A DNA stretch of 64,000 bases from Clostridium sp. (GTDB lineage Bacteria; Bacillota; Clostridia; Lachnospirales; Lachnospiraceae). This document shows positions 35,116 to 44,043 of the stretch, piece by piece. Under the pieces are notes generated by a model. That model was given only the letters and a program-made list of their open reading frames with translations, had not been told where the DNA came from and did not search any database. Within the stretch, counting starts at the first letter, position 1; each line of letters opens with the position of its first letter. Position numbers and translations under genes: made by a program. The stretch lies in the NCBI GenBank assembly GCA_021770825.1, contig JAETQD010000005.1, forward strand, positions 62,001 through 126,000. The letters run 5' to 3'.

Positions 35116-36063
35116 ATGGGAAAAATTTATGGGAGTCTGGAAGAACTGATCGGTCACACGCCTATGGTAGCTCTGCCGAGAATGTGTGAACAGCATCAGA
35201 CGGTTGCCAAGGTCTATGCAAAGCTGGAAATGTTCAATCCAGGCGGAAGCTCTAAGGACAGACTGGCAGTGAAGCTCCTGGATGATGCAGAAAAAGCAGG
35301 CCTGATTACCCGCGGAAAGAACGTAATTGTGGAGCCCACCAGCGGCAATACAGGAATCGGCCTGGTTTCCATTGCGTGTGCGAGGGAATATCAGGTGATC
35401 GTGGTTATGCCGGAGAATGCGAGCGAAGAGAGAAAGAAGCTGTTGGATGCCCGCGGCGCTGTGGTGGAGCTGACTCCTGCGGAAAAAGGCATGGCCGGAG
35501 CCATCGAGAGGGCAAAGGAGATTTTGAAAGAGGATCCGGATGCATGGATGCCGGACCAGTTCAACAACCCCAGCGGTCCCCAGGCACATTATGAAACCAC
35601 AGGTCCGGAGATCTGGGAGGACATGGATGGTAAGATTGATGCATTTGTCTGCGGCATCGGCACCGGCGGCACCATCACCGGCGTGGGACGGTATCTGAAG
35701 GAAAAGAATCCCAACATTAAGATTGTCGGTGTGGAGCCCAAGGACAGCGCGGTTCTGAACGGAGGAAAGCCAGGCCCCCACATGCTCCAGGGAATCGGAG
35801 CCGGGTTTGTACCCAGCATTCTGGACATGAGTATCATTGATGAGGTTATGGATATTGATAAGCACGAAGCGTACCTGACCTGCTACGATCTGACTGCAAC
35901 CGAGGGCTATCTGGTGGGAATTTCCAGCGGAGCTGCTCTCCAGGCTGCAAACTATGTTGCAAGACGTGAGGAAATGGCAGGAAAGAATGTGGTGGTTCTT
36001 CTGCCTGACAGCGGAGAACGGTATCTGAGCACGGAAATGTATGATGTGGGACCGGAAGAATAA
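35116..36063 (+). CDS. cysK: Cysteine synthase (O-acetylserine sulfhydrylase)
   Basis: 315 residues of the PLP beta-family. PLP lysine lies in NPGGSSKDRLA, followed by the TSGNTGIG substrate loop and CGIGTGGTITGVGRYLKEKNP (phosphate site). It makes cysteine from O-acetylserine and sulfide. Ends DSGERYLSTEMYD, typical for CysK. AGGAGAG precedes the start at 35116. A terminator follows. Confidence 0.94.
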   Translation: MGKIYGSLEELIGHTPMVALPRMCEQHQTVAKVYAKLEMFNPGGSSKDRLAVKLLDDAEKAGLITRGKNVIVEPTSGNTGIGLVSIACAREYQVIVVMPENASEERKKLLDARGAVVELTPAEKGMAGAIERAKEILKEDPDAWMPDQFNNPSGPQAHYETTGPEIWEDMDGKIDAFVCGIGTGGTITGVGRYLKEKNPNIKIVGVEPKDSAVLNGGKPGPHMLQGIGAGFVPSILDMSIIDEVMDIDKHEAYLTCYDLTATEGYLVGISSGAALQAANYVARREEMAGKNVVVLLPDSGERYLSTEMYDVGPEE

Positions 36064-36074
36064 AAGAATCAATG

Positions 36075-36107
36075 ACGGGCTGGCGTTTGTTTTCACCAGC
36101 CCGTTTT
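36075..36107 (+). terminator. Terminator after cysK
   Basis: ACGGGCTGG and CCAGCCCGT form a perfect 9-base stem followed by TTTT. It lies just ahead of the convergent M20 gene's end and may serve both directions. Confidence 0.88.
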
Positions 36108-36116
36108 GATGGAGTT

Positions 36117-37475
36117 TTATTTACTGAAGGTTAACGTGATGGTGCCGTCTTCATTATATGTAACGGCTTCCCGGTTCATGGTCAGGCTGTCGATGGCGGC
36201 CAGGTATTCTTCTTTGGATTTGAAGTACGGCTTTGCTTCGGCGATTACTTTCTTCGCCCGGGCGGCATCGTCAGTTAAAAGTTTTGCTGCCGTAAGAACC
36301 AGACACTGCGCCGGATGGAGGCAGCCAAGAACCTTATCAGCCACATAATAGTCTTTTCCGTGACCGGTTCCGATGGAGCCGCTGGTGTGCGGATGGATTG
36401 CCGGCATGATGGCGGAAACGTCACCCATATCGGTGCATCCGGTGCCCCACGGTCCGCGGATAACGGTTCCCGGTCCTGCGATGGTCTCCATGGCCTCTGT
36501 CATGACCTGGGCCAGGTTTTCATCGTTGTTTAAGGGGAAATATCCGGGATGATCGTCGATTTCCACGTTGCAGCCCATGGAAGCGGCAGCTCCGGCCAGG
36601 GCCTGGTTTACCTTTCTATTGTATTTATAGATGCTGTCGAAGGAAGCGCCGCGGACATAGGATTCCACCTTTGCAGTTTCCGGAATGGCGTTTACGGCGA
36701 CTCCGGCTTCGGTGATGATGGGATGGAACCGGATATGATCACTGTCCACGAAGGTTTCGCGGAGAGCGTTGACTGCGTTTAAGCCGCAGGTGGCAGCGTA
36801 CAAAGCATTTTTGCCGCGCTCCGGAGAACCGCCGGCATGGGAAGCAACGCCCTTGAAGGTGATGTTTTTTGTGACACAGCCGTTGCAGCCTGCGCCGATG
36901 GATAAGGCCTTTCCTTCCGGAAGGCAGCCGGAGTGAATCATCATGGCGATATCCACGCCGTCAAAATATCCTCTGTGGATGAACTCCACTTTACCGCCGA
37001 AATACTTAATAATGCCCTTCTGTCTGAGTCCTTCACGGTAGCCCAGCTCAATTAATTCCTCGGCCGGAACGGACATGAGGCGGATGGAACCGCAAAGACC
37101 GTCGAGCGCACCGGGTTCCTTTAAGGCAGCAGCAACGCCCAGAAGAATGGCAGACTGTGCATGATGGCCGCAGGCATGGACTGCGGAGGTTTCCGGATCT
37201 GCATCGGGATGGTTTCCGACAATCAGAGAATCCAGCTCACCTAATATTGCAATTTTGGGGCCGGGTTTTCCCGTATCCAGATCGGCATAGAACCCGGGGA
37301 TATTGCCTGCCCTTACCAGGGTATAGCCCAGGGCTTCAAACTTCTCCTCCAGGTATGTGGAGGTTTTCCATTCCTTGTAACCAGTTTCCGGATGTTTCCA
37401 GATATGGTCTGCCGCTTCATTGATCAGCAGCTCCTGCTTTGCTACCATTTCCAGCAGCTTATTTGCTTGTTCCAT
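36117..37475 (-). CDS. M20-family amidohydrolase (AbgB-like)
   Basis: 452 residues. Metal-site motif AVHACGHHAQSAILLG and the M20 dimerisation domain with ASHAGGSPERGKNALYAATCGLNAVNALRE are visible, ending in SGSIGTGHGKDYYVADKV. The sequence is closest in pattern to AbgB-like peptidases that cut p-aminobenzoyl-glutamate and related amides. Cytoplasmic. Start at 37475 has AAGGAGAG upstream. On the minus strand TTGACG (37558-37563) and TATTTT (37535-37540), 17 bases apart, may be its promoter. Confidence 0.85.
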   Translation of the reverse strand: MEQANKLLEMVAKQELLINEAADHIWKHPETGYKEWKTSTYLEEKFEALGYTLVRAGNIPGFYADLDTGKPGPKIAILGELDSLIVGNHPDADPETSAVHACGHHAQSAILLGVAAALKEPGALDGLCGSIRLMSVPAEELIELGYREGLRQKGIIKYFGGKVEFIHRGYFDGVDIAMMIHSGCLPEGKALSIGAGCNGCVTKNITFKGVASHAGGSPERGKNALYAATCGLNAVNALRETFVDSDHIRFHPIITEAGVAVNAIPETAKVESYVRGASFDSIYKYNRKVNQALAGAAASMGCNVEIDDHPGYFPLNNDENLAQVMTEAMETIAGPGTVIRGPWGTGCTDMGDVSAIMPAIHPHTSGSIGTGHGKDYYVADKVLGCLHPAQCLVLTAAKLLTDDAARAKKVIAEAKPYFKSKEEYLAAIDSLTMNREAVTYNEDGTITLTFSK

Positions 37476-37570
37476 AGATACTCTCCTTTCAGGAATATGC
37501 CTTTTACACTGCTTTCATTATACCTGAAATGCGTAAAATAGTCCATAAAAACAGAGTCGTCAAAAAATGG

Positions 37571-37599
37571 TTGACAAAAAAAGTGAGTTGTGCTAACTT
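37571..37599 (+). promoter_or_regulatory. Promoter of the trpBA T-box transcript
   Basis: TTGACA (37571-37576), 17-base spacer and TAACTT (37594-37599). The transcript would start directly before the T-box leader. Confidence 0.55.
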
Positions 37600-37968
37600 T
37601 ATATCATTAAGTGCATAAAGAAACGTCTATGATCAAAGAGAGTACATTTGGAATGAAATCACAGAGAGCCATCGGTGGTGGAAGATGGTATGGAGTTCCC
37701 TATGGAATGGGTTTGTGAGACGCTAGGTGAAAGGAAACGAGTAGCTGAAGCCGTGGTTCCTGCGTTAAAGGATAAGAGTATCGAAGAGAGTTTCTTCTGT
37801 ACTCTGAAAACGAGTCAGATTGGTGGCAGATATTTCCGATGTGGAGTATCTGTTTTTTTATTCCTGTTTGAGAAGCCGCCAGTCTGAGAAATCGGGTGGC
37901 ACCACGAGGAAATTCGTCCCGGCGCAGAATTGATATTAGATTCTGTGTCCGGGACTTTGTGTTAGGAG
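37600..37968 (+). promoter_or_regulatory. T-box riboswitch leader (Trp specifier) for trpBA
   Basis: The leader carries the stem I signature AGAGAGCC ... GGTGGTGGAA (about 37663-37684), a candidate Trp specifier TGG at 37708-37710, the T-box sequence GGGTGGCACCACGA (37894-37907) that pairs with the uncharged tRNA end, and an intrinsic terminator (GTCCCGG at 37916-37922 with CCGGGAC at 37949-37955, then TTT). Binding of uncharged tRNA-Trp would favour the antiterminator and switch on trpBA. The specifier is chosen from position and from the downstream genes. Confidence 0.9.
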
Positions 37969-37977
37969 GAAAGCAAT

Positions 37978-39162
37978 ATGACAAAAGGCAGATTTGGCAT
38001 TCATGGAGGACAATATATTCCGGAAACCCTGATGAATGCAGTAAAAGAACTGGAAGAGGCATATAATTTCTATAAAAACGATCCACAGTTTAACCGGGAA
38101 CTGTCTGAGCTGCTGAACGAATATGCGGGACGGCCTTCCAGACTGTATTATGCGGAAAGAATGACAAAGAACCTGGGCGGCGCGAAAATATATTTAAAGC
38201 GGGAGGACCTGAATCATACGGGTGCCCATAAGATCAATAATGTGCTGGGGCAGGTACTTCTGGCGAAGAAGATGGGAAAAACCCGCGTGATTGCAGAGAC
38301 CGGAGCCGGACAGCACGGCGTGGCCACGGCCACAGTGGCGGCTCTCATGGGAATGGAATGTGAGATTTTCATGGGAGAGGAGGACACGAAGCGGCAGGCT
38401 CTCAATGTATACAGGATGCGGCTTTTGGGAGCGAAGGTACATCCGGTGTCCACAGGTACCGGAACCTTAAAGGATGCGGTTTCCGAGACCATGAGAGAGT
38501 GGACCAACCGGATTGACGATACCCATTATGTTTTGGGCTCCTGCATGGGTCCACATCCGTTCCCAACCATCGTCCGGGATTTCCAGTCTGTGATTTCCAA
38601 AGAAATCAAAGAGCAGATGTTAGAAAAAGAGGGACGCCTGCCGGATGCAGTTCTTGCATGCGTGGGCGGCGGCTCCAATGCCATCGGCGCATTTTATAAT
38701 TTCATTGAGGATAAAGAAGTGAAGCTCATCGGCTGTGAGGCAGCAGGACGTGGCGTTGACACAGCTGAGACGGCAGCCACCATCGCCACAGGAAAGCTTG
38801 GAATTTTCCATGGCATGAAATCCTATTTTTGTCAGGATGAATACGGACAGATCGCTCCGGTGTATTCCATCTCTGCAGGTCTCGACTATCCGGGAATCGG
38901 GCCGGAACATGCGAACCTTTACGATATGGGCCGCGCCCAGTATGTGGCCGTCACCGATGATGCGGCCGTGAATGCCTTTGAATACCTTTCCAGAACGGAG
39001 GGCATCATTCCGGCCATCGAGAGCGCCCATGCAGTAGCCCATGCCATGAAGATCGCGCCGTCCATGGGAAAGGACCAGATTATTGTCATCAATTTATCCG
39101 GACGCGGAGATAAGGACTGTGTATCCATTGCGAGATACAGAGGGGAGGATTTACATGAGTAA
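37978..39162 (+). CDS. trpB: Tryptophan synthase beta chain
   Basis: 394 residues. N-terminal [14 protein letters not shown], the PLP lysine in [36 protein letters not shown], phosphate loop [13 protein letters not shown] and C-terminal LSGRGDKD are all present. It condenses indole with serine. TAGGAGG lies before ATG 37978, directly downstream of the T-box. The last bases overlap trpA. No trpEGDCF genes are in the window. Confidence 0.97.
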   Translation: MTKGRFGIHGGQYIPETLMNAVKELEEAYNFYKNDPQFNRELSELLNEYAGRPSRLYYAERMTKNLGGAKIYLKREDLNHTGAHKINNVLGQVLLAKKMGKTRVIAETGAGQHGVATATVAALMGMECEIFMGEEDTKRQALNVYRMRLLGAKVHPVSTGTGTLKDAVSETMREWTNRIDDTHYVLGSCMGPHPFPTIVRDFQSVISKEIKEQMLEKEGRLPDAVLACVGGGSNAIGAFYNFIEDKEVKLIGCEAAGRGVDTAETAATIATGKLGIFHGMKSYFCQDEYGQIAPVYSISAGLDYPGIGPEHANLYDMGRAQYVAVTDDAAVNAFEYLSRTEGIIPAIESAHAVAHAMKIAPSMGKDQIIVINLSGRGDKDCVSIARYRGEDLHE

Positions 39163-39934
39163 GATTCAGGATGCATTTAAAAGCGGAAAGGTGTTTATTC
39201 CGTTCATCACCTGCGGGGATCCGTCCCTGGAGGTGACAGAGCAGATCGTATATGCCATGGCAGAGGCTGGGGCTGGTATCATAGAACTGGGAATCCCCTT
39301 TTCAGACCCCACAGCAGAGGGCCCAGTAATCCAGGAGGCCAACATGCGGGCGCTTTCCGGCGGTGTGACCACTGATAAAATTTTTGACATGGTGGCAAGA
39401 ATCCGGAAAAATACCGGAATTCCCATGGCATTTATGACCTATGCCAACGTGGTGTTTTCCTATGGAACAGAGCGCTTTGTGAAGCGGGCGGCGGAGCTTG
39501 GAATGGACGCTTTGATTCTGCCGGATGTGCCCTATGAGGAAAAGGAAGAATTTGACTCCGTCTGCAGAAAATACGGACTGGACTTTATTTCCCTGATCGC
39601 GCCCACCTCCCACGACAGAATCCGCATGATTGCAGAGGACGCCTCCGGGTTTATCTACTGTGTATCTTCTCTGGGCGTGACCGGGACGAGAAGCGAGATC
39701 ACCACAGATATCGGAGCCATGGTCAAACTGGTTAAGAGCGTTAAGGACATTCCCTGTGCGGTGGGCTTCGGAATTTCCACTCCGGAGCAGGCAGCGCAGA
39801 TGGCTGCTCTTTCTGACGGGGCCATTGTGGGCTCTGCCATTGTACGGCTGTGCGGGGAGTACGGCGCGGACGCGGTGCCGCACATTAAAAAATATGTGAG
39901 GGCTATGAGTGAGGCGGTGCGAAATCAGAAGTAA
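39155..39934 (+). CDS. trpA: Tryptophan synthase alpha chain
   Basis: 259 residues: [19 protein letters not shown], catalytic Glu in [19 protein letters not shown], catalytic Asp region [14 protein letters not shown] and phosphate site [14 protein letters not shown]. It releases indole from indole-3-glycerol phosphate and passes it to TrpB. ATG 39155 overlaps the trpB stop by eight bases with GGGGAGG upstream; the longer frame is inside trpB. Confidence 0.96.
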   Translation: MSKIQDAFKSGKVFIPFITCGDPSLEVTEQIVYAMAEAGAGIIELGIPFSDPTAEGPVIQEANMRALSGGVTTDKIFDMVARIRKNTGIPMAFMTYANVVFSYGTERFVKRAAELGMDALILPDVPYEEKEEFDSVCRKYGLDFISLIAPTSHDRIRMIAEDASGFIYCVSSLGVTGTRSEITTDIGAMVKLVKSVKDIPCAVGFGISTPEQAAQMAALSDGAIVGSAIVRLCGEYGADAVPHIKKYVRAMSEAVRNQK

Positions 39935-39953
39935 AACCTGACCCATTGGGTAA

Positions 39954-39982
39954 TTGACAAATTCAGCATGATTTAGTAGAGT
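39954..39982 (+). promoter_or_regulatory. Promoter of the first gntR gene
   Basis: TTGACA (39954-39959), 17-base spacer, TAGAGT (39977-39982), about 30 bases upstream of the gene. Confidence 0.55.
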
Positions 39983-40013
39983 AAAGAAAAGAACATGCAT
40001 GAAAGAGATATCC

Positions 40014-40652
40014 ATGATTAATTACAAGACAATTCGGGAACAGGTTTCAACGTATATCCGAGATCAAATTTTACAGTCAAAAATTAAACCGGGAGAGCGT
40101 ATCCTGGAACAGGAAATTGCCGATGAGCTGGAGATCAGCCGCGGTCCGGTACGCGAGTCCCTGCGCCAACTGGAGCAGGAGGGACTTTTAGAGTACCGCA
40201 GAAACCGCGGCTGTGTAGTCCGCGAATTCCAGAAAGAGGATGCGGCGGAAATCTTTTTTATCCGCTCTGCCTTGGAGGCCGCTTCTGTTATGTATTGCGA
40301 GGGAAATATCCCGGACAGTTTGCTGGCTCAGATGGAAGAAGTTCTGAACCGCATGCAGGACACAGCGGATAATGGCGAATTGACAGAGTTTGTGGAGCAG
40401 GACCAGATGTTTCATAGCCTGATCGTAAAAGCATGCGGTCTGGAACGGCTGTATGCTTTATGGAACAGCCTGACGCCTGTGAGTATTGCTCTGTTTATGA
40501 CGGACAGCCGGAAAAATTTTGTTCTGAAAAAGCAGTATCTCAGGCATAAACAGGTTTTGGAGGCCTTGAAATCAAAGGATGTGGATCAGGCCCAGAAGGC
40601 GATCTATGCTCATTATGTAAAGACAGAAGCTTTATTCAGCGATAAGGAATAA
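40014..40652 (+). CDS. GntR-family (FadR/FCD type) transcriptional regulator
   Basis: 212 residues. N-terminal winged helix: IREQVSTYIRDQILQSKIKPGERILEQEIADELEISRGPVRESLRQLEQEGLLEYRRNRGCVV. C-terminal all-helical FCD domain with metal/ligand positions such as the FVEQDQMFHSLIV segment. These regulators respond to small carboxylates or amino-acid-like effectors. The start could also be ATG 39999; 40014 is chosen for an AAAGAGA nearby. Two palindromes around the following promoter are likely targets, so it probably controls asd, the kinase and the creatininase-like gene. Confidence 0.9.
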   Translation: MINYKTIREQVSTYIRDQILQSKIKPGERILEQEIADELEISRGPVRESLRQLEQEGLLEYRRNRGCVVREFQKEDAAEIFFIRSALEAASVMYCEGNIPDSLLAQMEEVLNRMQDTADNGELTEFVEQDQMFHSLIVKACGLERLYALWNSLTPVSIALFMTDSRKNFVLKKQYLRHKQVLEALKSKDVDQAQKAIYAHYVKTEALFSDKE

Positions 40653-40672
40653 AATATATTTTCATACCTTAA

Positions 40673-40756
40673 ATTGTTGACAATCTACAATCTACAATTT
40701 ATAATGGAACATAGAAGGGAGTACGCAGAGTCGTACACCTTAAAATTGTCAACAAT
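40673..40756 (+). promoter_or_regulatory. Pair of GntR-type operators ATTGT-N2-ACAAT
   Basis: ATTGTTGACAAT (40673-40684) and ATTGTCAACAAT (40745-40756) are palindromes and exact reverse complements of each other, 72 bases apart. The first overlaps the -35 hexamer of the asd promoter; the second lies in the leader. Half-site ATTGT with 2-base centre fits FadR/FCD-type GntR proteins, and such a gene lies directly upstream. Confidence 0.75.
40677..40705 (+). promoter_or_regulatory. Consensus promoter of the asd-kinase-creatininase operon
   Basis: TTGACA (40677-40682), 17-base spacer and TATAAT (40700-40705): both hexamers perfect. The strong promoter is overlapped by the operator palindrome, which suggests repression. 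Confidence 0.85.
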
Positions 40757-40805
40757 ATACAAAATGCAATGCACAACAAAGGGAACCATTGGAAAGGAGA
40801 AAAGC

Positions 40806-41828
40806 ATGAAAAAGCATGAGATCGCAATCGGAATTCTGGGTGCCACCGGCGTGGTGGGAACGGAAATGTGTAAGGTTCTTGAGGAAAGAAACGTACCATG
40901 TGCAAGTCTGCGCCTCCTGGCTGACAAGTCGGAGGCCGGAAAAAAGGTGATTTTTCGCGGAAAAGAGCTGGTAGTTGAGGAAGCCACCGATGATTCCTTT
41001 GATGGCCTTGATATTTTGCTGGTGGCTGTATCAGATGCAGTGAGCAGGCGGTTTTCTCCAGTGGCGGCTGCAAAAGGTGTAGTGGTAATTGATAATAGTT
41101 CTGCATATCGTATGGACCCGGATGTTCCTCTGGTAGTACCTGAAGTGAATCCCCAGGACATCTCGTGGCATAAGGGAATTATTGCCAATCCCAACTGTTC
41201 CACCATTATTGCTTTAGTTGCAGTCCATGCTCTTCATCAGGCGCATCCGATCAAACGTATGATTGTCTCCACCTACCAGGCTGTGTCCGGTGCGGGAATC
41301 AATGGATTAAAGGAGCTGGAAGAACAGGCGGCTGATTATGCCAGTGGCAGACCCATTTCGGAAAATAAGGTATTCCAGCATCAGATTGCTTTTAACCTGA
41401 TTCCGCATATTGATGCATTCCAGGATAACGGATATACCAAAGAGGAACTGAAAATGTTGAATGAGGGGCGCAAAATTCTCCATGTCCCCAATTTGGATAT
41501 TACTTGTACCTGCGTACGCGTCCCTGTATTAAGGAGCCATTCGGAATCCATTTATCTGGAGTTTCATGAGAAGGTATCCGTACAGGAGGCGAGGGAATTA
41601 ATCTCTGCTGCGGCAGGTACGAAGCTGGTGGATGAGCCGGATAAAAATGTATATCCAATGCCTCTTGATACCTCCAATCAGGATCTGGTTTTTGTGGGAC
41701 GCGTCCGCCAGGATTTGACAGAGGAGAAGGCTATCGATCTCTGGTGCTGCGGTGACCAGATCAGAAAGGGAGCAGCAACCAACGCAGTCCAGATTGCAGA
41801 GCTCATCATCGCACAAAAATGGGGCTAG
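40806..41828 (+). CDS. asd: Aspartate-semialdehyde dehydrogenase family protein
   Basis: 340 residues: NADP-binding IGILGATGVVGTEMCKVL, catalytic Cys in NPNCSTIIALVAV, QAVSGAGINGLKELEEQ and the C-terminal VRVPVLRSHSESIYLEF with His. The normal reaction is reductive dephosphorylation of aspartyl phosphate. ATG 40806 has AAAGGAG upstream; the longer frame covers the promoter. It is followed by an aspartokinase-like gene, as in the asd-dapG pair of Bacillus, but then by a creatininase-family gene, which is unusual. Confidence 0.9.
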   Translation: MKKHEIAIGILGATGVVGTEMCKVLEERNVPCASLRLLADKSEAGKKVIFRGKELVVEEATDDSFDGLDILLVAVSDAVSRRFSPVAAAKGVVVIDNSSAYRMDPDVPLVVPEVNPQDISWHKGIIANPNCSTIIALVAVHALHQAHPIKRMIVSTYQAVSGAGINGLKELEEQAADYASGRPISENKVFQHQIAFNLIPHIDAFQDNGYTKEELKMLNEGRKILHVPNLDITCTCVRVPVLRSHSESIYLEFHEKVSVQEARELISAAAGTKLVDEPDKNVYPMPLDTSNQDLVFVGRVRQDLTEEKAIDLWCCGDQIRKGAATNAVQIAELIIAQKWG

Positions 41829-41844
41829 GGTTGGAGGTGGACGG

Positions 41845-42969
41845 ATGAAGCTGCTTGTACAGAAATTTGGCGGTACTTCCGTTGCCACCAGGGAATCCAG
41901 AGAACTTGTCTGCGAGAAAATCCGAATGGCCCAAGAAGAGGGATGGTCAGTGGTAGCTGTGATTTCTGCCATGGGAAGAAAGGGAGAGCCTTATGCAACG
42001 GATACTTTGCTGGAGCTGTTCTCCGATGGAAAACCATTACCGTGCAGCAGAGAGCAGGATGCCATTTATGCCTGCGGGGAAATGATTTCCGGTGCCCTCA
42101 TAGCCAATGAGCTTCAGGCAAAAAGAGTGAGATGCGTATTCTTAAACGGGGAGCAGGCAGGAATCATAACCAATGCCAGGTATTCGGATGCAGATATTCT
42201 GGATATCCGTCGGGATGCAATCCTGGGGTGGCTGAAAAAGGGCTATGTGGTGCTGGTTGCCGGAGGACAGGGGGCGACGGAACAGGGCGATTTTACCTCC
42301 ATTGGCCGCGGCGGCGGTGATACTACTGCCTGCGCCATAGGGTACTATTTATATGCAGAGGAAGTACGGATTTACACGGATGTGGATGGTATTTTCACTG
42401 CTGACCCAAGAATTGTCAAACGGGCATATCCGATAACGGATATGGATTATGAGCAATGCCTGAGAATGGCCAGGTGCGGAGCCAAGGTGATTCATCCCAA
42501 GGCAGCAGCCTATTCCCAGATGGGAGGCCGGGATGTTTTAAGCGTCCGCTCAACCTTTACAGATGAACCAGGCACAAGGATTGGAACTTATGAAAGCGGC
42601 TGTGTTGGTGTGACTGCCCTTAGAAATCAGAGATATCTCCGGTGTGAAGCTTCAGAGAAATCTCTATGGTATCCATATTTGAAACAGGCAGACATACTTG
42701 TGGAGGATGGCGGATTTTGGCATGGAATTTGGAGGGCAGACAGAGCAGATTCTTTAAAACTACCGGAGGAGGCCGTAATTCGGGATGTGATTTTTGCTAT
42801 TGGTTCCCGGGGCGCAAAATTCCCGGAGAAAGCAGAATGCAATTGGCCTTTGGCAGAAGAAAAATTTAAAACAGACGAGCTCTGTATGGCAGTTATTGTG
42901 AAACCGGAGCATTATGCAGAGTTAATTAACCAGATACATGATGATCTTTGCATTACAAATGCAGATTGA
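41845..42969 (+). CDS. Aspartate-kinase-like amino acid kinase with divergent C terminus
   Basis: 374 residues. The catalytic kinase domain is clear: LLVQKFGGTSVATRESRELV, FTSIGRGGGDTTACAIGYYLYAEEVRIYTDVDGIFTADPRIV and ARCGAKVIHPKAAAYSQM. The C-terminal 100 residues, where aspartokinases have two ACT domains, do not show the usual regulatory motifs, so feedback control by lysine or threonine may be lost or altered. Gap to asd is 16 nt, with GGAGG upstream of ATG 41845. I infer it phosphorylates aspartate or a close analogue. Confidence 0.82.
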   Translation: MKLLVQKFGGTSVATRESRELVCEKIRMAQEEGWSVVAVISAMGRKGEPYATDTLLELFSDGKPLPCSREQDAIYACGEMISGALIANELQAKRVRCVFLNGEQAGIITNARYSDADILDIRRDAILGWLKKGYVVLVAGGQGATEQGDFTSIGRGGGDTTACAIGYYLYAEEVRIYTDVDGIFTADPRIVKRAYPITDMDYEQCLRMARCGAKVIHPKAAAYSQMGGRDVLSVRSTFTDEPGTRIGTYESGCVGVTALRNQRYLRCEASEKSLWYPYLKQADILVEDGGFWHGIWRADRADSLKLPEEAVIRDVIFAIGSRGAKFPEKAECNWPLAEEKFKTDELCMAVIVKPEHYAELINQIHDDLCITNAD

Positions 42970-42992
42970 ATAAAAAGAATGGAGAGATGAGA

Positions 42993-43787
42993 ATGAGCAA
43001 TTTGATTTACGAAAACACCTGGGAAGAAAACAAGAAAGCCATGGAGGAAAGAAAACTGGCGATTATTCCTGTGGGAAGTACAGAACAGCATGGTCCGGCT
43101 CTTCCCGTTGGAACGGATTGGATGGTTGCAGAATATTTGGCAAAGCAGGTGGGAGAAAAGTGCAGCAAGGCAGTGGTAACTCCGGTGGTTCCCTTTGGAC
43201 ATGCTTTATACCACAATGATTTTCCAGGTACATTGGCAGTGTCCCAGGCTACACTCTGCACCTATGTGAAAGAAATCTGCGAGCAGCTTGTGAACTACGG
43301 AATTACCCATATTCTGTTTATCAACGGCCATGGCGGCAATAACAACGCACTGTATGACGTGGGACAGTATTTCCGTCATAAAAAAATTCCGGTTGCCAAC
43401 ATTCAGTGGTTTGAAGTTGCAGGAGCCCTTAATAAAGAATGGGGACTCATCGGACATGGTGATATCATTGAGACTGCTGTGATGTTACATATTGCTCCCG
43501 ATACTGTGAAACTGGAGCGGGCACATATTCCGGAGAATAAGCAGTATGGAAACATCAAAATTCTGGACCTGCACCGGGGCGAATTTGAAAAAGCCAGTGT
43601 TTACCTGAATATCCGGACAAAAGATGCCAGCTCCAGCGGCGACCTGATTGAGTATGGCCATTCTTCCGATGTGGATTACACAAAGAGCCCCAAGGATGCG
43701 ACGGCCGAAACAGGAAAGGCTGTCTGCGAAGCCGTTGTGGATTATACATTGCGATTCATTGACGAGTTCATGAAGTTTAATTTCTAG
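42993..43787 (+). CDS. Creatininase-family amidohydrolase (first copy)
   Basis: 264 residues. Metal-site block VGSTEQHGPALPVGTDW (Glu31, His33, Asp42), INGHGGNNNAL (His113) and IGHGDIIETAVML. In many family members the last block reads HAGExET; here the middle Glu is Ile158, with Asp157 and Glu160 nearby. The family opens cyclic amides (creatinine) or cuts other amides and includes mycofactocin and riboflavin-pathway enzymes. ATG 42993 has GGAGAG upstream. It is the third gene of the gntR-asd-kinase unit, so the substrate may derive from aspartate metabolism; this is inference. Confidence 0.85.
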   Translation: MSNLIYENTWEENKKAMEERKLAIIPVGSTEQHGPALPVGTDWMVAEYLAKQVGEKCSKAVVTPVVPFGHALYHNDFPGTLAVSQATLCTYVKEICEQLVNYGITHILFINGHGGNNNALYDVGQYFRHKKIPVANIQWFEVAGALNKEWGLIGHGDIIETAVMLHIAPDTVKLERAHIPENKQYGNIKILDLHRGEFEKASVYLNIRTKDASSSGDLIEYGHSSDVDYTKSPKDATAETGKAVCEAVVDYTLRFIDEFMKFNF

Positions 43788-43826
43788 TTTTCCAGAATCT
43801 CACCCATAAATATCTCCTTCATTTCC

Positions 43827-43868
43827 TTGTTATCTCTCCTCGTTTCAGATATAATATGAGAGATAACA
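43827..43868 (+). promoter_or_regulatory. Promoter embedded in an 11-base inverted repeat
   Basis: TGTTATCTCTC (43828-43838) and GAGAGATAACA (43858-43868) are perfect inverted repeats. TTGTTA (43827-43832) and TATAAT (43850-43855), 17 bases apart, form a promoter whose -35 and start region are covered by the arms. It would drive the unknown gene at 44044. Confidence 0.65.
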
Positions 43869-43918
43869 GGAATGGCAGGGGATTTTTTATTATGTAGGAA
43901 ACTCCTCTGGAGTCTCCT

Positions 43919-44000
43919 ATGCAGCAAAAAATCCCTCCGGGTAGGGGCGCAGGGTCTGCCCCAACGGAGTACGGCCCATGCACAGTGAGGGTACTGCGGC
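43919..44000. other. Structured GC-rich intergenic element
   Basis: The stretch includes ATCCCTCCGGG, then GGGGCGCAGGGTCTGCCCC (a hairpin) and CCAACGGAGTACGG. Read on the minus strand it ends GGAGGGATTTTTTGC, terminator-like. It looks like a folded leader or a dispersed palindromic element; no second copy was found in the window. Confidence 0.4.
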
Positions 44001-44043
44001 GGAGCGGAATAAATGGCTGTATCTAAGGAAAGGAGAGGAGACC

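Noticed and set aside
35083-36096. 337-codon open frame antisense to cysK
   Set aside because: His/Ser-rich shadow translation without family features.
40653-40805. Lysine riboswitch ahead of asd
   Set aside because: The leader is too short and contains operator palindromes instead of the lysine aptamer.
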